Of a DNA stretch of 64,000 nucleotides, positions 33,720 through 46,275 are shown piece after piece (the first letter of the stretch is position 1; each line of letters opens with the position of its first letter). Source of the stretch: Galerina marginata (lineage: Eukaryota > Basidiomycota > Agaricomycetes > Agaricales > Galerinaceae); the NCBI GenBank assembly GCA_023014335.1, contig JAECYW010000011.1, positions 310,001 through 374,000 of the forward strand. The letters run 5' to 3'. The notes beneath the pieces were generated by a model. That model searched no databases and was not told the origin of the DNA. It worked only from the letters and a program-made list of their open reading frames with translations. Position numbers and translations under genes: made by a program.

Positions 33720-33930
33720 CTGCCCTATATATACAGGTCCGATATGCCACACCCTCGACCTATGCGTGGAGGACGGCGCCAATCGTTTGCTTGATTTCAT
33801 TGTCGGTGCTTTGGCCATGTTGGTTTCTGGAAGGCGATCGGGTGACGATCTTTGACGTGGGAACAACTTTCATTTGTTTCCGTTGTTCGGTGATTGGTCC
33901 TGTTGGTTTCTGTCAAATAATGATCCACAT
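33720..33930 (-). promoter_or_regulatory. Promoter block of F-box gene B
   Basis: In gene orientation it has ccagaaaccaacatggccaa, then gtggcatatcggacctgtat and atatagggcag, matching the TATA-like region of the other copies (here TATATATAG). It lies about 70-100 bp before the ATG at 33652. A weaker version of the same block is repeated at about 34440-34540. Confidence 0.55.
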
Positions 33931-33989
33931 AATCTAATCTAGATCTGATTCTTCGACCTAATCCACCGTCAGTGTTCGACTCTCCGCCT

Positions 33990-34420
33990 CGCTAGCGCTT
34001 AGTGCCAATTTTCATTTCGCTATTGTTGTGCTCTATTTAATGCACGCAATTTGTTGATATTTACCATGCTCACACCGCTATCTCAATTTCACCGTACTGG
34101 CAAGAAATAAGAGCCGAGTTCACAGAGTTCGAATTCAATTTCAATTTCAGGCTCGATATGCCTCGTTCTGGAGCTCGAATTTAATCATGGATGGAAACGC
34201 ACTCGTTGGGAACTCTAGTCATAACTTAAGTAGTACATATAATTCAACCCAGAATCCGGAGTCCAGATAACGACGATGTTGGTTTAGCTGCATGACAGGT
34301 TCCGTGCTAGCATGCTCTTGCCCGATGTATCCCTTGAAAATCCGAGTTACGGAACAGGCTCTAACAACTGACTCCAGACGTCGACGCGTTCAAAGTTCAT
34401 GATCAGACCTTGACGTCGAC
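33990..34420. repeat. Distal 5' repeat of F-box units, copy at B
   Basis: It shares order and wording with 47820-48300 and 57210-57800: gctctatttaatgcacgcaa, accgagttcacagagttcga-type, tggatggaaacgcactcgtt, agtcataacttaagtagtac and aattcaacccagaatccgga. No open frame is conserved among copies. It lies in the same relative place, upstream of an F-box A family gene, each time. Confidence 0.6.
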
Positions 34421-34739
34421 GTGGGGGAAAAGACGACGGTGTTTGGTCCTGCTGCTTATGTTTGACGTGGGAACAGCTTTCGTTTGTTTTCGTTGTCGGC
34501 TGCTTGGCCTGCTGGTTCTTCTGAGGCGATCATGAGACGATTAAGCCCGAGGCATGAGAAGCGGCAAAGGTTCAGGCATAAGCCCTTGGCGTGTTAAGCC
34601 GTATCCGAGAACGGGAACGAGAACGAGAACAGTCACAAAGATGGATGTCGCCAAAAGGCCGGATTAATTTGATTTTGTGTTAGGTCCCTAATACTATGAG
34701 CACATTTAAGTGGAAATAGCCAGATACAATGGCGGGAGG

Positions 34740-35639
34740 AATGAGCATTAGAGGAAGTGAGCATCAGGAGACTAGATCAGAACAAGAACAGCTTCGAAAT
34801 TGGTAGAAACGACTCGATACGATAGAACTGATGAAGAAGGAGTGGACGAAGTTGAACAGAAACAGAGGATATCGAGATATTGCCGCCATAGCCCTGGGCG
34901 CAGAAAAGGCAAGGGGGCACCGGGAAACTGAACGAGATGAACAGAGGGATTTAACCCGAGGCTACGCTTGAGGCTTGAATGCCGACTGGACCACGATACA
35001 TGCAATGAGCGAATTGGAATAAGAAAAGTTTCAAGGAAAATGCCTGACAATACGAACTCTGAATGTTGAACTCTGAACACCCCTCAAAAAAAATACTAAT
35101 CAGCCGTAGGCAGCAATCAAAGAAAATGGCGAGCATACCGTACCAATCACCGTGTTAGCGTGTTGAGCTAGTTGGGATCTGGATCCGAGAACAAAAATGT
35201 GAATACGGACGAGAATGGAGTATGAAGAATTCAAACGTACCAAAAGGTCAAATTGATTAAATTTAGTATCCTAGAAAACCTCGAAACGACTTGACCTCAA
35301 ACGACCAGGTGAAAGGACCAGAAGGTTGGACGAAAGACGACCCCAAAAGGGAGAAGCCAATATGCTGGAACATCAAGAAAGAAAATATTGTGAAGCCAGA
35401 AGAGAGCGACAACACCGAAAGAAGTCGTGAGCAAGTATCCCTGCTGTCGCCTTCAGACGAAAAAATAAACGCGTGATCGCCAGCGCAGGCGAACGGGGTA
35501 GAGTGCAACGCGCAACGCCTGAAGCCAGTTAATAAGCAAAAAGCAAAAATCTCTGATAATCGCAATGCCACAAGACGCAACACGAATCGCAGACAACAAG
35601 AAAAGCAAGGCCACATAAACAGACCCAGTCAGCTTCTCT
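34740..35639 (-). repeat. 3' tail of the deleted F-box copy E
   Basis: Same texture and elements as the other tails (gtgttcagagttcaacattcag and tatgaagaattcaaacgtac on the plus strand, ggaacatcaagaaagaaaat). It belongs to the deletion derivative at 35640-36090. No supported coding sequence is seen. The interval 34421-34740 upstream also carries a promoter-like block. Confidence 0.5.
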
Positions 35640-36090
35640 CATCAAGTCCAGCGATCAAAAACGACATACTAGAAGAAGGCCCACGAATGCTGACAGTGTT
35701 AACGGCAAATCGGAGCGCAAGAAGAGATGCAGGCGAGGCTGCAGCTACTGTTAAGGGCGGTGCGGGCGGTTCACCCTGCCGCTGCCGCACTTTTCGTCGG
35801 TGATGAGCTGGAGAGTGTGCAGCCACGGAGATCGTATAGGACGTTAGAGCCAAGAGTTACGAAGAAGTCCTATGGGTATCTGCGTGTTGTCAGCTTTGCA
35901 TCAAGAACGAACAGTGGCAGACAAATGGAACGGGATAGAGGTGAAAAACTTCGAAGACTTGCGGCAGGTCGATCCAAATCTTGTCGAACTCCATCGTCTT
36001 GGTGGTGTTGGTGTGCATTTTCTTTGACGAATTCCAGATGCTATTGGCAGGGAATGGGTACGTTTCGTGCAGACGGCCTGCGCTAATCAT
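35640..36090 (-). pseudogene. F-box A family copy E, internal deletion
   Basis: Reading leftward, the promoter end (tagcatatcagatctgcatg) is followed by an ATG and KKMHTNTTKTMEFDKIW, the start of F-box exon 1. It then jumps directly to the intron before exon 3 and to DFFVTLGSNVLYDLRGC at about 35850. Almost the whole F-box and all of exon 2 are missing. The end of exon 3 is degenerate. This is a clear deletion derivative that still keeps its promoter block and tail. Confidence 0.72.
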
Positions 36091-38650
36091 GCAGATCTGA
36101 TATGCTAAAACCTGGAGGTGGGGGAAAACAAGGCGGCGCGTAACGTTCGTTTGATTTCATGGTCAGGTGTTTGGTCTTGTTGGTTTCTGCAAGGCTATCG
36201 GGCCGATAGCCTCGCAGGTGATGATCGAGGCTCTATCAAGGCTCTATGGGTTTGATTTTATATCGTTATTCGCGACCATTCACAAGGAAGCATGGGAGGG
36301 GCAGGATTGAATCTGACTTTAATTGGCTTTAAATTGTAGATTGATCGATTCGGTCACCGTTTGCCCTCACATGCAACTACTCTTCCACAGAGAATGTGCC
36401 GACACCAGCACTAGCATAGATAAACTGTCGAGGTGACGGTCGGAGTATAAGCAAAGATTTCCCTGTTCTAATGTAACAAACATCTTCAAGGGAACGGTGC
36501 ACGGAGAAAGTGTAAGGAGATTTCAATCGCGTTATCGACGAATTGTTGAAACTTCCCGGGCAGCGTGAGTTGTTATCCCACAGCCGCACTCCCCTCTTCT
36601 TTCACTTTATTCTCATTCACGATCAAGTACCATCTTCTCGACAGAAACCTTTCGGCTTCAGATCTCTTCAAGTTAGCCCGTTAACACGAAGGATGCTTCG
36701 CACCACATACCATTGAATGTTGGATCCGGACGTCCAACATCCGACGCGGTACTCCATTCGATTGCTACTGTGTAGGGGAACTTGTGACGGGCGTTAATTT
36801 GGGATTGCAGTGACGAGGCATGGAGATTGGCTCGCCCAAGTCGAAGGTACGCCTTCTCTTTTCCCTTTATCTACTCGCGCCACTTCTGTGTTGACTGCTT
36901 TTGAAATTGTAGGCATCAAGCCATGACCAGCCACAGATCTCGTGTCGCGGGTGTATCATCGTCAATTCACCAAACCTCAGCCACCTTTTGAGAGAAACGA
37001 TGGCACAAGGTTTAGAGCTGGAGGTAGTGACCCGAGCATTGCTCACGAAGGTGTCTTTTCCTGCTTGTTTGGGGTACGTGTCATCATCACTCCTTTCTTC
37101 CAAAACGAAGCTCCAGTAATCTCCTACTCTCTGCTGCTTCACACATTTGACTGCATTCAAAATATGCTGACCCATTATTCTTCAGATTATCGTCAACCTT
37201 CCCCAACCTCTTCTGTGATTGGTCGGTAACAGTACTAACCGAACCAAGTTCCAAGCTGACATACCTTGGCCTTCTATGACCGTTTCTACAGTCTTTTTAG
37301 CATACTTCTGGGCCGTCGAATTTGTTGAACCCACTTGGTTTTTGGTTCATTTCCCGGCGTTTCTGTGCGTCGTGGCCCTTACGTTCACGATTTTCTAAGC
37401 TTCGACTACAGACTATCCGCCGTTGTCGATCAAATGGAGCCGGAACGGTACATATTTCCTCGCCCTTTTCCCTCGTCGTTCACAATTATTAAACTCCTTC
37501 GTTTATAGCGTAATGTTATGCTGGCTAATTTTTGTCTTTCCTTGTTGGCTTGCTGTTAAGCCTCTCGGAGCGTACGTTCAATATTCTCATCATTAGAATG
37601 TTTTGATGCATCTTATTTCTCAGATCGTTTCGACCAGGTATCCTCGACGATTGATACAACGCCCGCCCAATATTTCACGCAATCAACGAGCACTGCTTAA
37701 TTTTTGTTACGCTGGATCAAACTTCATGTATTCAATTAAAGCTGTTCAGCGTTCGTGATCGCTTTGTGTTCTTCTATTTTATCGAGTATTAATAATATAC
37801 TTCCTTAGACCCTGCTATTTGTTCAAACAGTATTTGTTGTTTCAGATTAATATCATTGACGGTTAACGGGATTTTTTGAGGTAACACAACCAAAGGACCG
37901 ATTGAGAAGTTTCAGCTAACCCGACGCTAGCCCTTTCGTTCTTGTCATGCTGAGCAGGCAGATCGGAGTCGAAGGCAAAGACAAGATGGTCAGCGCGACT
38001 GTGCGTCTCTACATTCTACGAACATGCAGTGCTTCTGATGGCATCGATTACACCTGGCTCTACGCATCTGAAGAAACTTTTATCCTCGGGTTTTTCCTGC
38101 CAGTGGACAATACTACTAGTAGTATTCTCTATGGCGACGTTACTCCCTTGGCCATTCCTAGCTGTGCGGATCAACTGTCAGCTCAATGACCGTCATGCAC
38201 ATAATCTCTTTTACTTTGCGCTTGAATAACATCAGATGGGTCTCCACATCAGATTCAACTGTTAACTTGAGTGGTTAATCTGGCCTGAGGGCGGTTTATA
38301 AGGCCATCCCTTCCGAACACGCTCAAATGTAACCGGGTACAGTGGCATCATGAATCACCGATAGCACCGCGGACCAAGTACCAAGGATTTGAACGCGGGC
38401 GCCTTTGTTTCCTTCGACTCTCCCAGGACCAATCTATTTTTCATTACTGTCATCCCACACGCCGCGGTTGATCTTTGTAATAAACCAGGAAGGCGGGGTA
38501 AGTTTCGGATGTTTATAAACTTCAATCTCACGTCAAAATCGTCTCTGTTCATAAGGCGACACTCCTTTGTGGGGAAATCCTGGTTTTCCTCGCCTTCTCC
38601 CTGTAAAACTTGTGTTGTTTTTCAACGAGTGTCCACGTCGTGTGAAGATT
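36091..38650. other. Long spacer, promoter-like block then nothing recognised
   Basis: 36150-36240 repeats the promoter words seen upstream of the F-box A family genes (tgatttcatggtcaggtgtt, tggtttctgcaaggctatcg). From 36300 to 38600 there are only short frames. The region 36850-37600 has several GT/AG-bounded open stretches that could be small exons, but I could not build a convincing protein. Confidence 0.4.
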
Positions 38651-40157
38651 ATGGCAACGAGAGGAGCATTAGTGGACGATACCGATCCGAACATCAAATA
38701 CACAGGACCGTGGTCCCAGAACGACGCGCTACACAGTCTGGGCAGTTCCGTGCCACCTTTAGGGGGAACCTTACACGGAGTAAACGCTAATGCCAGTCTC
38801 ACTTACATGTTTATTGGCGAGTGAATTAATTCATTGCGATATTCTAATCATCTTATTGTCAAGATAACACGTAGGTTCGCAAGTGGCTGCGTATGGGAGG
38901 TTGAATGCGACGGGTTCAAGTGGAAGAACGATCCCCAGGTGGGGTTGCTTTATCGACGGTGCCAGCATCCCAATCAACACTGGGGTTGGCGGGACTGCAA
39001 ATGATTTTTTATTATGTGAAATGTCCTCCTTACCAGACGGGCTACACAAGATCGAGGTATTGACCACTGTGCTGGATTCGAGTAACACATTCTGGTTCGA
39101 CTACTTCGATTATGTCCCATCCAAAGGCGTTCAGCTGGATAATGTCTCGATATCCGTGTTCAATACCGACCCAGCAGTTCAGTTTGGGGCTGGATGGGTG
39201 CCTATAGAAAATAGTAATGGTAACATGACACAGGAGCATGGTGCGAGTGTAACATTTGACTTTGTCGGTATGTATCCTTATGTATCGCGGAAAATTTGAA
39301 AATTAACTTCTCATGCGCCAATTTTGAACCGTTTCTTTGTAGGGGCCTATCTCATTTGGATTGCCAATCTCCAGAGCGGCTTTCCGACTGCCCCTGCTAC
39401 TGCAACATATGCCATTGATGGCGGTGAACAGGTATCTTTCGACGTTAAAGCGCTTGAAGGGACTGTCGTTGATCAAGTACTTTTTACAACGCCGCAACTA
39501 TCACTCGGAAATCATCACCTCGAAGTAATCCACGGAGGAAATGCCAGCACCACACCCCTTACTTTAGATTTCTTTCTAATTGTAAGTGGACAGACAAACT
39601 CGAAACGAAAGTTTCGACTTGGAGCTGTTGTTGGAGGTGTTGTAGGTGGAATTGCAGTCGTTGTGCTTCTCGTTCTGTTCTTTTTCTTTCTCCGCCGGCG
39701 AGCGAGGAAGAGACAACCTATTCAGCCTTGTGTCACGCGCACGCAGGAAGTGGATGTTCCCCTGCCTGCAGTCGAACCCTTCAATGCCTCCTTACCAGTG
39801 CTAATCATAGACGAAAAGCACCCGCCTACGCACAGGATACCCGTCCCATCCTACCCTATTCAAACGACTGGAAAGGTTATTAGGGCAGATCAGAGCCCCA
39901 AAACTCTAGCTATCTTGCCTGCGTCTTCTGATGGCGGAATTCCTCTCCCGAGTGTTTCGCGCCATCCGAGTCCGCCGGTGATCCTTCATGAAGATAGATT
40001 ACCCGAAAGAGAGGAGGAATCGGCGGTACAGGCACCGAATGTACAAAGCCCTCCGCGCCCTTCGCGGGTGGTCCGTCATGAAGATAGCGGCGTCAGATTA
40101 CCTGAAAGAGAGGAAGAAGCGGTAGTAGAGCCACCACCATTATATACCACAGGTTAA
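38651..40157 (+). CDS. Single-pass membrane protein, tandem copy 1 (3 exons, 457 aa)
   Basis: Exons 38651-38816, 38875-39267, 39343-40157. The first intron uses a GC donor (attg|GCGAGT) and normal AG; only this splice keeps phase and matches copy 2. The outer part has two similar beta-rich segments, each with a VDDTDPNIKY-like motif near the start (the second reads VFNTDPAVQFGAGW) and Cys-containing WGCFIDG. A membrane span lies at about residues 279-303 (GGVVGGIAVVVLLVLFFFF) followed by RRRARKR, so the C-terminal about 150 residues are cytoplasmic. That tail has PIQTTGKVIRADQ, two LPERE repeats and ends in PPPLYTTG. No cleavable signal peptide is seen, as usual for this agaric family. Function unknown; possibly a surface sensor. 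Confidence 0.8.
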
Positions 40158-40867
40158 AGACTGTTTGGCTCTGAGTTACCAGCATATACCTGTATCCAAC
40201 GCAGTAATTTTTTATTCCTTGACTTACAGGCTTGCCGAAAAGCCAGAAATGAGTCCTTTGACCTGAGTTTCCCGGGACTGGATCAAATTAGATTGCACAG
40301 CCTGCCCGTATGCAGACAGACAGACACGGTCGAGTCTTGCCAGAATCATTTCGCTTCACCACTTTCCGGACTAAGGTTCTCGACTTGGCTTCGCTAAGAG
40401 CCGTAACGTTGAAGAATATGTGCGTACTTACTTTGAACTCCTCCTTTTCTTTCCAACTTCTGACATAGGTTCCCACAATCTGCTGGGCTATTGATTGACA
40501 AGCAAACAGAACTGGTTTCAACCAAGTTACCGTATGATACGTTGATGATACGCACAGCCTCGTTTGCTCAGCGCTCATTATTCAGGAATAAATATGGATA
40601 TTTTTGTCCTTAACTCACGATGGGCGTCGCGCAGATTGTCAGCTTCTTTTTTGTCCGAATCAACTATCAGGCTGAAGCTATATCTTTACCATCTTCCCAC
40701 CCCTTCCTTGTATGTGAAAATTTGACCAACAGTCGATAAAATCCTGCTATATAAGCGAACCTCAATGCCAGCACGTTGCCCCGTTTTTGCCTCTTCTACT
40801 ATTTTATCCTATTATATGATGCATCTTTGACGATTGAACCAGTGACCGTCCTTGCCCTTCAGAAGCC
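40158..40867. other. Spacer between the tandem membrane-protein genes
   Basis: No gene is recognised. The last 120 bp before the ATG at 40868 contain ctgctatataagcgaacctc, a likely TATA element about 115 bp upstream of the start. Confidence 0.5.
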
Positions 40868-42465
40868 ATGGCTGGCTCCCAAAGACAAGTCATTGTGGAT
40901 AATACAAATACCAACATCCAATATACTGGGCCGTGGTTTCAGACTATTGGCGGGCTGGACAATTTGGGCAGTAGCGGTCCTCCTTTCAGAAGCACATCAC
41001 ACGGTGTGAGCGCCAATGCCAGCCTTTCTTATACTTTCCACGGTGAGTATACGGGTTCAGTGTGCTACACGGTGGTTGACTTATTTTCAAACACACAGGC
41101 ACCCAAATAGCAATGTACGGCACGTTACAGGGGTTTGAGCTTAATCACCCCACCTGGGACTGCCGTTTGGACGGCTCCATCAAGGATGGAACCAACACCG
41201 AAAGTATCCCTCTTCAAAGCGAATCTGACAACAATTTATTATTATGTGACATCTACTCCCTGCCAGACGGGCAGCACACGATCGACGTAGAGATCAGTGT
41301 CTTCAACTCGACCAATATATTTTGGTTTGATCGCTTTAATTACCTCCCTTCAGCCAACGTTTCGCTTGATAACAGTACGGTTCTCGTGGACTATATAGAT
41401 CCAGATATTCAATATGGATTTGGATGGGCATTGGCAACTGGTCCTGGACTAATGACAGAACAGCCTGGGTCTTCATTGACCCTGGATTTCATTGGTGCGT
41501 GCTGCTTCAAATTGTACATCAACATCTGATTTTTAGTTTGTGCTTTGACTTTTGTAGGAATTCAACTCAGCTGGTTTGGCATAATTCCAGAGACTCTGGG
41601 CAACGTTATTATTCCATCATCTGCAACCTACTCGATTGATGGAGCTACTCCGGTTTCTTTTTCCTTGAACAGTACATTGGGCGGGGCCACCCTGAACCAC
41701 ATCATTTTTCAAACGGGGAGGCTCTCTCCTGGAAGGCATCATCTTGAGGTCGTTCATAGTGCGGGCCCACCAGCAACACCTCTTACCCTCTATCAAATCG
41801 TAATCCAAAATGCGACCGACTCTAGCGCGTTAGCAAGCGACAGTTCCGGTGCGGGACCACTGGGCCCGCCGATCCCTGCATTGCAATCAGATTCACCGAC
41901 AATTTTACCGTCAAAGTTCAAGTTCCCAACTGGAGCTCTCGTCGGAGGTGTTTTGGGAAGCTTTATGGTAATAGTGATTCTTATTTTTCTCTTTCTCCGA
42001 GAACGAGCGAGGAAGACAAAAACAATTCAGCCTTATGGGACTCAAGAATTTGTCGCCCCTCCTCCGCCTGGGGTTGAACCTTTCAATTCTCTTTCACCGG
42101 CGCCAGTTTTAGACGAAAAGCACGCGGCGATTGGCATTATACCTGCCGCATCTCATCCAATTCAAACGACTGGAAAGTTCATCAGGGCAGATCAGAACCC
42201 CGAAGCCGTGCTTCAGGCATCTCATACTATTCACATTTCCGGTGATTCACGACGTGCGCGTGCCAATTCATCCTTCCCTATTCAAACGACCGGAAAGGTT
42301 GTTAGAGCAGATCAGGACTCTGGCATTACTGTCGTCGTACCCACGGCAAATGTGGACATACCCCCCGAGAACAGCCTGCATCCTGCACAGGTGGCTGAGG
42401 TCAGTTTACCAGAAGGAGAAGAAGGATCAGTGGTAGAGCTACCGCCATTATATACGTTGGGTTGA
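40868..42465 (+). CDS. Single-pass membrane protein, tandem copy 2 (3 exons, 492 aa)
   Basis: Exons 40868-41042, 41099-41494, 41558-42465, all GT-AG, 492 residues. It is similar to the upstream copy throughout: IVDNTNTNIQYTGPW and VDYIDPDIQYGFGW mark the two outer domains, and DCRLDG and LLLCDIYSLPDG are shared. The membrane span is at about residues 316-337 (GGVLGSFMVIVILIFLFL), then RERARK. The cytoplasmic tail has two PIQTTGK..RADQ motifs against one in copy 1, with a degenerate one between them. It ends in a single LPEGEE and PPLYTLG. The C-terminal PPLY fits the PPxY ligand of WW domains. It is a tandem duplicate with a lengthened tail. Confidence 0.82.
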
Positions 42466-42639
42466 AATCACTCGTTAATTTGAAATGTGAAAGCACCATT
42501 CTTCCATGGGCATTTCCTCAATCACTGCATTGTTTTCTATCAGCCAAAGAACCGGCCTCCATATTTTTCGACGGCTGTCTGCCCACTTCAACCCATCTCC
42601 ACATCCCTTTACCTACAGCTGTAGGACCAGAAGATACGA

Positions 42640-42785
42640 ACCCTAGGTTAATTCAACTCCTAGATGGCAAAGCACTCATTGGGCATTTGAAACATAACTT
42701 ACTACAGACATTTGATCCAGAATCCGAACATTGTCGATATTGCATGACTGGTTGCATGTGTGCATGCGCTCGCCCTAAGCTATAA
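42640..42785. repeat. Fragment of the distal 5' repeat
   Basis: The words tagatggcaaagcactcatt, catttgatccagaatccgaa and gcatgactggttgcatg match the middle of the repeat at 33990 and 57210. This fragment lies just past the membrane-protein pair and next to the tail of F-box gene C, away from any F-box start, so it is an isolated piece. Confidence 0.5.
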
Positions 42786-44355
42786 ATCAAACTCGGTACT
42801 GAAATTTTCTCTGCGGGCTCCGGGCCACGGCGATGGTGTAATGACCATGAACAAGCCGTCAGGTATAAAAGGTGAGAATAAGTCACAAAACTTGTCGCCA
42901 GAACGTCTAATTTGATTCGATCTACTCGAGAAGATGGGGAAAAAATATAAATATAAATGACGAATATCTAAAGTTCCGATAAGTTCATGGGACGAAAAAT
43001 TCAGGATGCCCAAATTCAATGCGGTATCGACATCAACAGCCAGCCGAGTACTCGTGCTCGGAACAATTCAGGTGCCGATAGAGAAGACTGGACACAGCGG
43101 ACATAAAAAATCGAAAGGGAGGAGGTTCGCCAGCAAATCCTGACCGATGCTTTGCTTGGCCTTATCGCTAGGTGGACCCTAGGCTCAAATTCCTGTTGTT
43201 CGACATAACGACAATGTCGTGTATGCATGTCATCAGCACCAGGGAAAACGCGCGAGGAACGAAAGCAGGAATGAAAAAGGAAAAAAAGACAAGGCCTAGG
43301 AGAAGGTCAAAAGAAAGGTATAGGTGTCAATGCGAAGTTTTGCCCCGTGGAGCCAGCTGAATCCGAGAACAAGAATGGGGATGGATCGCAAAGAATTCAA
43401 AGACGTCAAAAAGCTAGTTTGATTCAATTCAATTTTCAAATACCAGAGAGTCAAAATGAACCAAGCTTTATACCAATTGCAGGGATTCAGAAGGACGAAC
43501 AATCGAACACTCGTGAAGAACGGAAAAATCTGGCATTGGAGAAAGTAAACATCAGAAAGACAGTACGGCCCTGCGGAGCGAATCGGCATAAGAAAAGGAA
43601 GATGCCTGCGAATACTAAACGTGCAAAAAAAAAAACACTAGTCAGTCGTGGACAGCAGTCGAAAAAAGGGACTGGCCTCTCTAAAATGTAGGACGTCAGA
43701 TTAGCGAGGCCAAGGAAAGAGTCAAAGAGCAGTATAGGTGTAGGTCTTGGGTACGGAATCACCGCGTCGAGCCAGCTTTATCCGAGAACGAGAACAAGAC
43801 CTATAGGGGAACCAGAAAACGGAACGAGAACGGATTGCAAAGAATACAGCGACGCCAAAAAAGCACATAAAGCAGATTTAAATTTATGTGGTTTACGAGT
43901 AGCGGTCATAAAAACGAAATGTAAATCCAAATGGTTCAAGTTCAAGGGTTGAAAAAGATTCACATCGAAAAGACGAATCTGGAGGTCGAAAAAGAGACGA
44001 AAAATGAGAATAAAAGGTGCGAAGAACGGGAACATTAAGAAACAAAACATCGTGAAGCTCGAAATGATAAAAAAACAGCGTCAGAATCTGTCAATATCAA
44101 CGATCGCGATTTGATCTGGGTTATAAAAGAGAAATAAAACGAAAAAGCGGGGCAAAGAGTGAACAATACGCTATCACCAGCAAAAACAGACAGGCAAAAC
44201 GCAACGCCCGGCCATGACCAACGAGCAACAATGCAAATCGCATACAAGAAAAGCAAAAAAAAGCGCCTGCAAACGGCGAACACCTACAACCAACCCAATC
44301 AGCTTCTCTCATCAAGCGTAAGTCCAGCAACCGAAACGACATACCCTCTCCACAC
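42786..44355 (-). repeat. 3' tail of F-box gene C
   Basis: It aligns in order with the tail of gene D (53258-54942): gcggtatcgacatcaacagc, cagccgagtactcgtgctcg, tttgcttggccttatcgcta, gtatgcatgtcatcagcacc, aaagaattcaaagacgtcaa and agtaaacatcagaaagacag. Within it a 400-700 bp module is reiterated (variants of gagaacgagaacaagacc). Several minus frames of 70-97 residues change between copies, so none is annotated. Confidence 0.6.
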
Positions 44356-46275
44356 TTAATCACTCCCAACGACCCACATATCCCCCTCCCACTTCCTCCC
44401 CCACCACACCCGCCTATCCAGCTGCACCCGGCGCAAGCTCGTGCAATACCGGTTCCACCCGACCAGATAGTCTTTCAAATCTTCATGTTCGAGCTTCTGG
44501 TTCGAGGAGGAAGAACTGGATTCGGAGGCGGAGGAAAAAAGGGGAGACAGAGGGAAATCCTCGTCTTCCAAGTCCGAGTCCGAGTCCGAGGTATGTCGAG
44601 AGAGCGGTTGAGGGAGGTGCGCGTGTGGGGGGAGGAGGTGGTGGACCATGCCGGGAGGTAAGAGGCCGAGGCCGAGGCCAACTTGGTTATTCGTGTTGGC
44701 GTGGCCGCCGCCGTTGCCACCCCAGTTCTGTCCAAAGGAAAGTTGTACGTGGCGGTTCCTCGCGCGCAGCGCGAAGTCGTCGTCGGCGATGAGCTTGAGA
44801 GTGTGTAGGTGCGGGAGGTAGAAAAGGATGTTGGAGCCGAGGGTGACGAAGAAGTCCTGTGGGCATATGCGTGTCGTTGTCAGCGTGAAATTCGAGGAAA
44901 GGACAGAAGATAAAAGGGAAAGAAGAGGAAGGAAAACGCAATGTCAGCGAAAAGGAGGACAAGGGAGGGGATGAGAAAGAAGGAAAAGTAAAAAGTAGAG
45001 AGAAGAAAAACACGTACGACAGGCAATACCCCCCTCCCGTACCGAACCACCAGCTCTCGAATATCAGGAAAGAGCTGGCGGATCGCGAAGAGCAACTCGA
45101 TGTCCCACGTACTCACCTGCACGTCGAGCGTCTCGAGCGCGCGGGGGAGCTTCTCGAGTGCGCCAAGCAGCGCAGTGAGCCTGAGGGGTTCGGACATTAT
45201 CACAGTCGTCAGGGTAGCAGCAGACGCGGACGCGGCGGGGGACGAGGCAGTAGGGGTAGGCAACGGGGAGCAAAACGACTCGACCTGCAAACCCAACGGC
45301 CCCTCGTACTTCCACACGCCCACCAACGGGATCTGCACTGAAGATATTTGCTGATCCGAGAGGTCATGATCCTGGATACACAAACTAATCCTCGGGCCCA
45401 ACGAGCACGCGTGCACGAAATTCACCAGCGAGTCCACCAGGTCCCGAGTCAGCGTGGGCATGATGACCTCCAGCTCTCTCAGCGCGGGGAGCGGCCAGTG
45501 TCTGCGCGCGTAGATGGCGGCGATGGAGCCGGTCCACGTTATGGAGAGAGAGGTTAGGGAGGAGGCGGTTATGAGGTGGATGGGGTGGTGTGACGTGCCG
45601 TTGTCGCCTGAGAGGTGTGGGGGGACGGAGGGTTTGGGGTTGTGTAGGGATAGGTGGGTGAGCGGGAGGGTGGAGAAAGGAAATGTCGGGGCGGCTTGCT
45701 GTTGGTGGTGAAGGAGATAATGGTGAAGAGAAAGGTTGGGGACGGAACCGGGGGCCTGTAATCGAGAGAAGGTGCAGTTGAGCACGCTGAGCGAGCGCAG
45801 GGCCGGCAGCGCAGCGAGGACGGAGTAGGTGTACGGTGAGATCTCCGTCCCGTTCAGCACGAGCTCGACGAGCCCTGTGAACGATGGTATACGCGAGTGG
45901 ATCATATCATATAATTGCAACTCAGGGACGCTCTGCCCAACACCACATCAGCCTGCAATCTCTCGACAAAAAAAGGTCAAAAAAACGACTCACATCGTAC
46001 CAGTTGTTCCCGTCCCCATACGACCCAAGATCAAACGGCACCCCTAGCGTCAGCTTCCTCGGGAGGGCCTCCATACCGCGATAGCCACCCTTCCATGCCT
46101 CGAGGTTACGACGCGTCGCGTCAGGTTGCGTCCAGCGAATATCGCGTAGCAGTAGCCGCGACGTGAGGGCGCGGAAGCGCCGGCAGGTGAGCATGAGCAC
46201 TGCGAGCTGCGCAGGCTCGTCGACGCATTCGAAGATGGAGAGCCAGACATCGTCTGGGATCTCGTCGAACTCCAT
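44356..46275 (-). CDS. F-box protein C (3 exons, 565 aa)
   Basis: Exons 46275-45994, 45932-45018, 44856-44356; phases agree, 565 residues. In the other copies the protein begins M(H/N)TN..; here that ATG is CTG (ctgcacaccaac), so translation probably starts at the next Met, which opens the F-box itself (MEFDEIPDDVWLSIFECVD, LMLTCRRFRALTSRLLLRDI). Exon 2 is leucine-rich (GLVELVLNGTEISPYTYSVL). Exon 3 begins DFFVTLGSNILFYLPHLHTL, has the shortest linker of the family (few Asn/Gly repeats, DSDSDLEDEDFPLS) and ends LKDYLVGWNRYCTSLRRVQL. It is a likely SCF adaptor. The loss of the upstream start codon may affect its expression but not the domain. Confidence 0.87.

Noticed and set aside
36850..37700. 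Multi-exon gene on the plus strand
   Set aside because: Several GT/AG borders exist but no order of exons gave a continuous or recognisable protein.
38385..38460. Possible tRNA on the minus strand (a GTTCAAATCC box)
   Set aside because: The flanking bases do not form a T-arm or acceptor stem of normal length.
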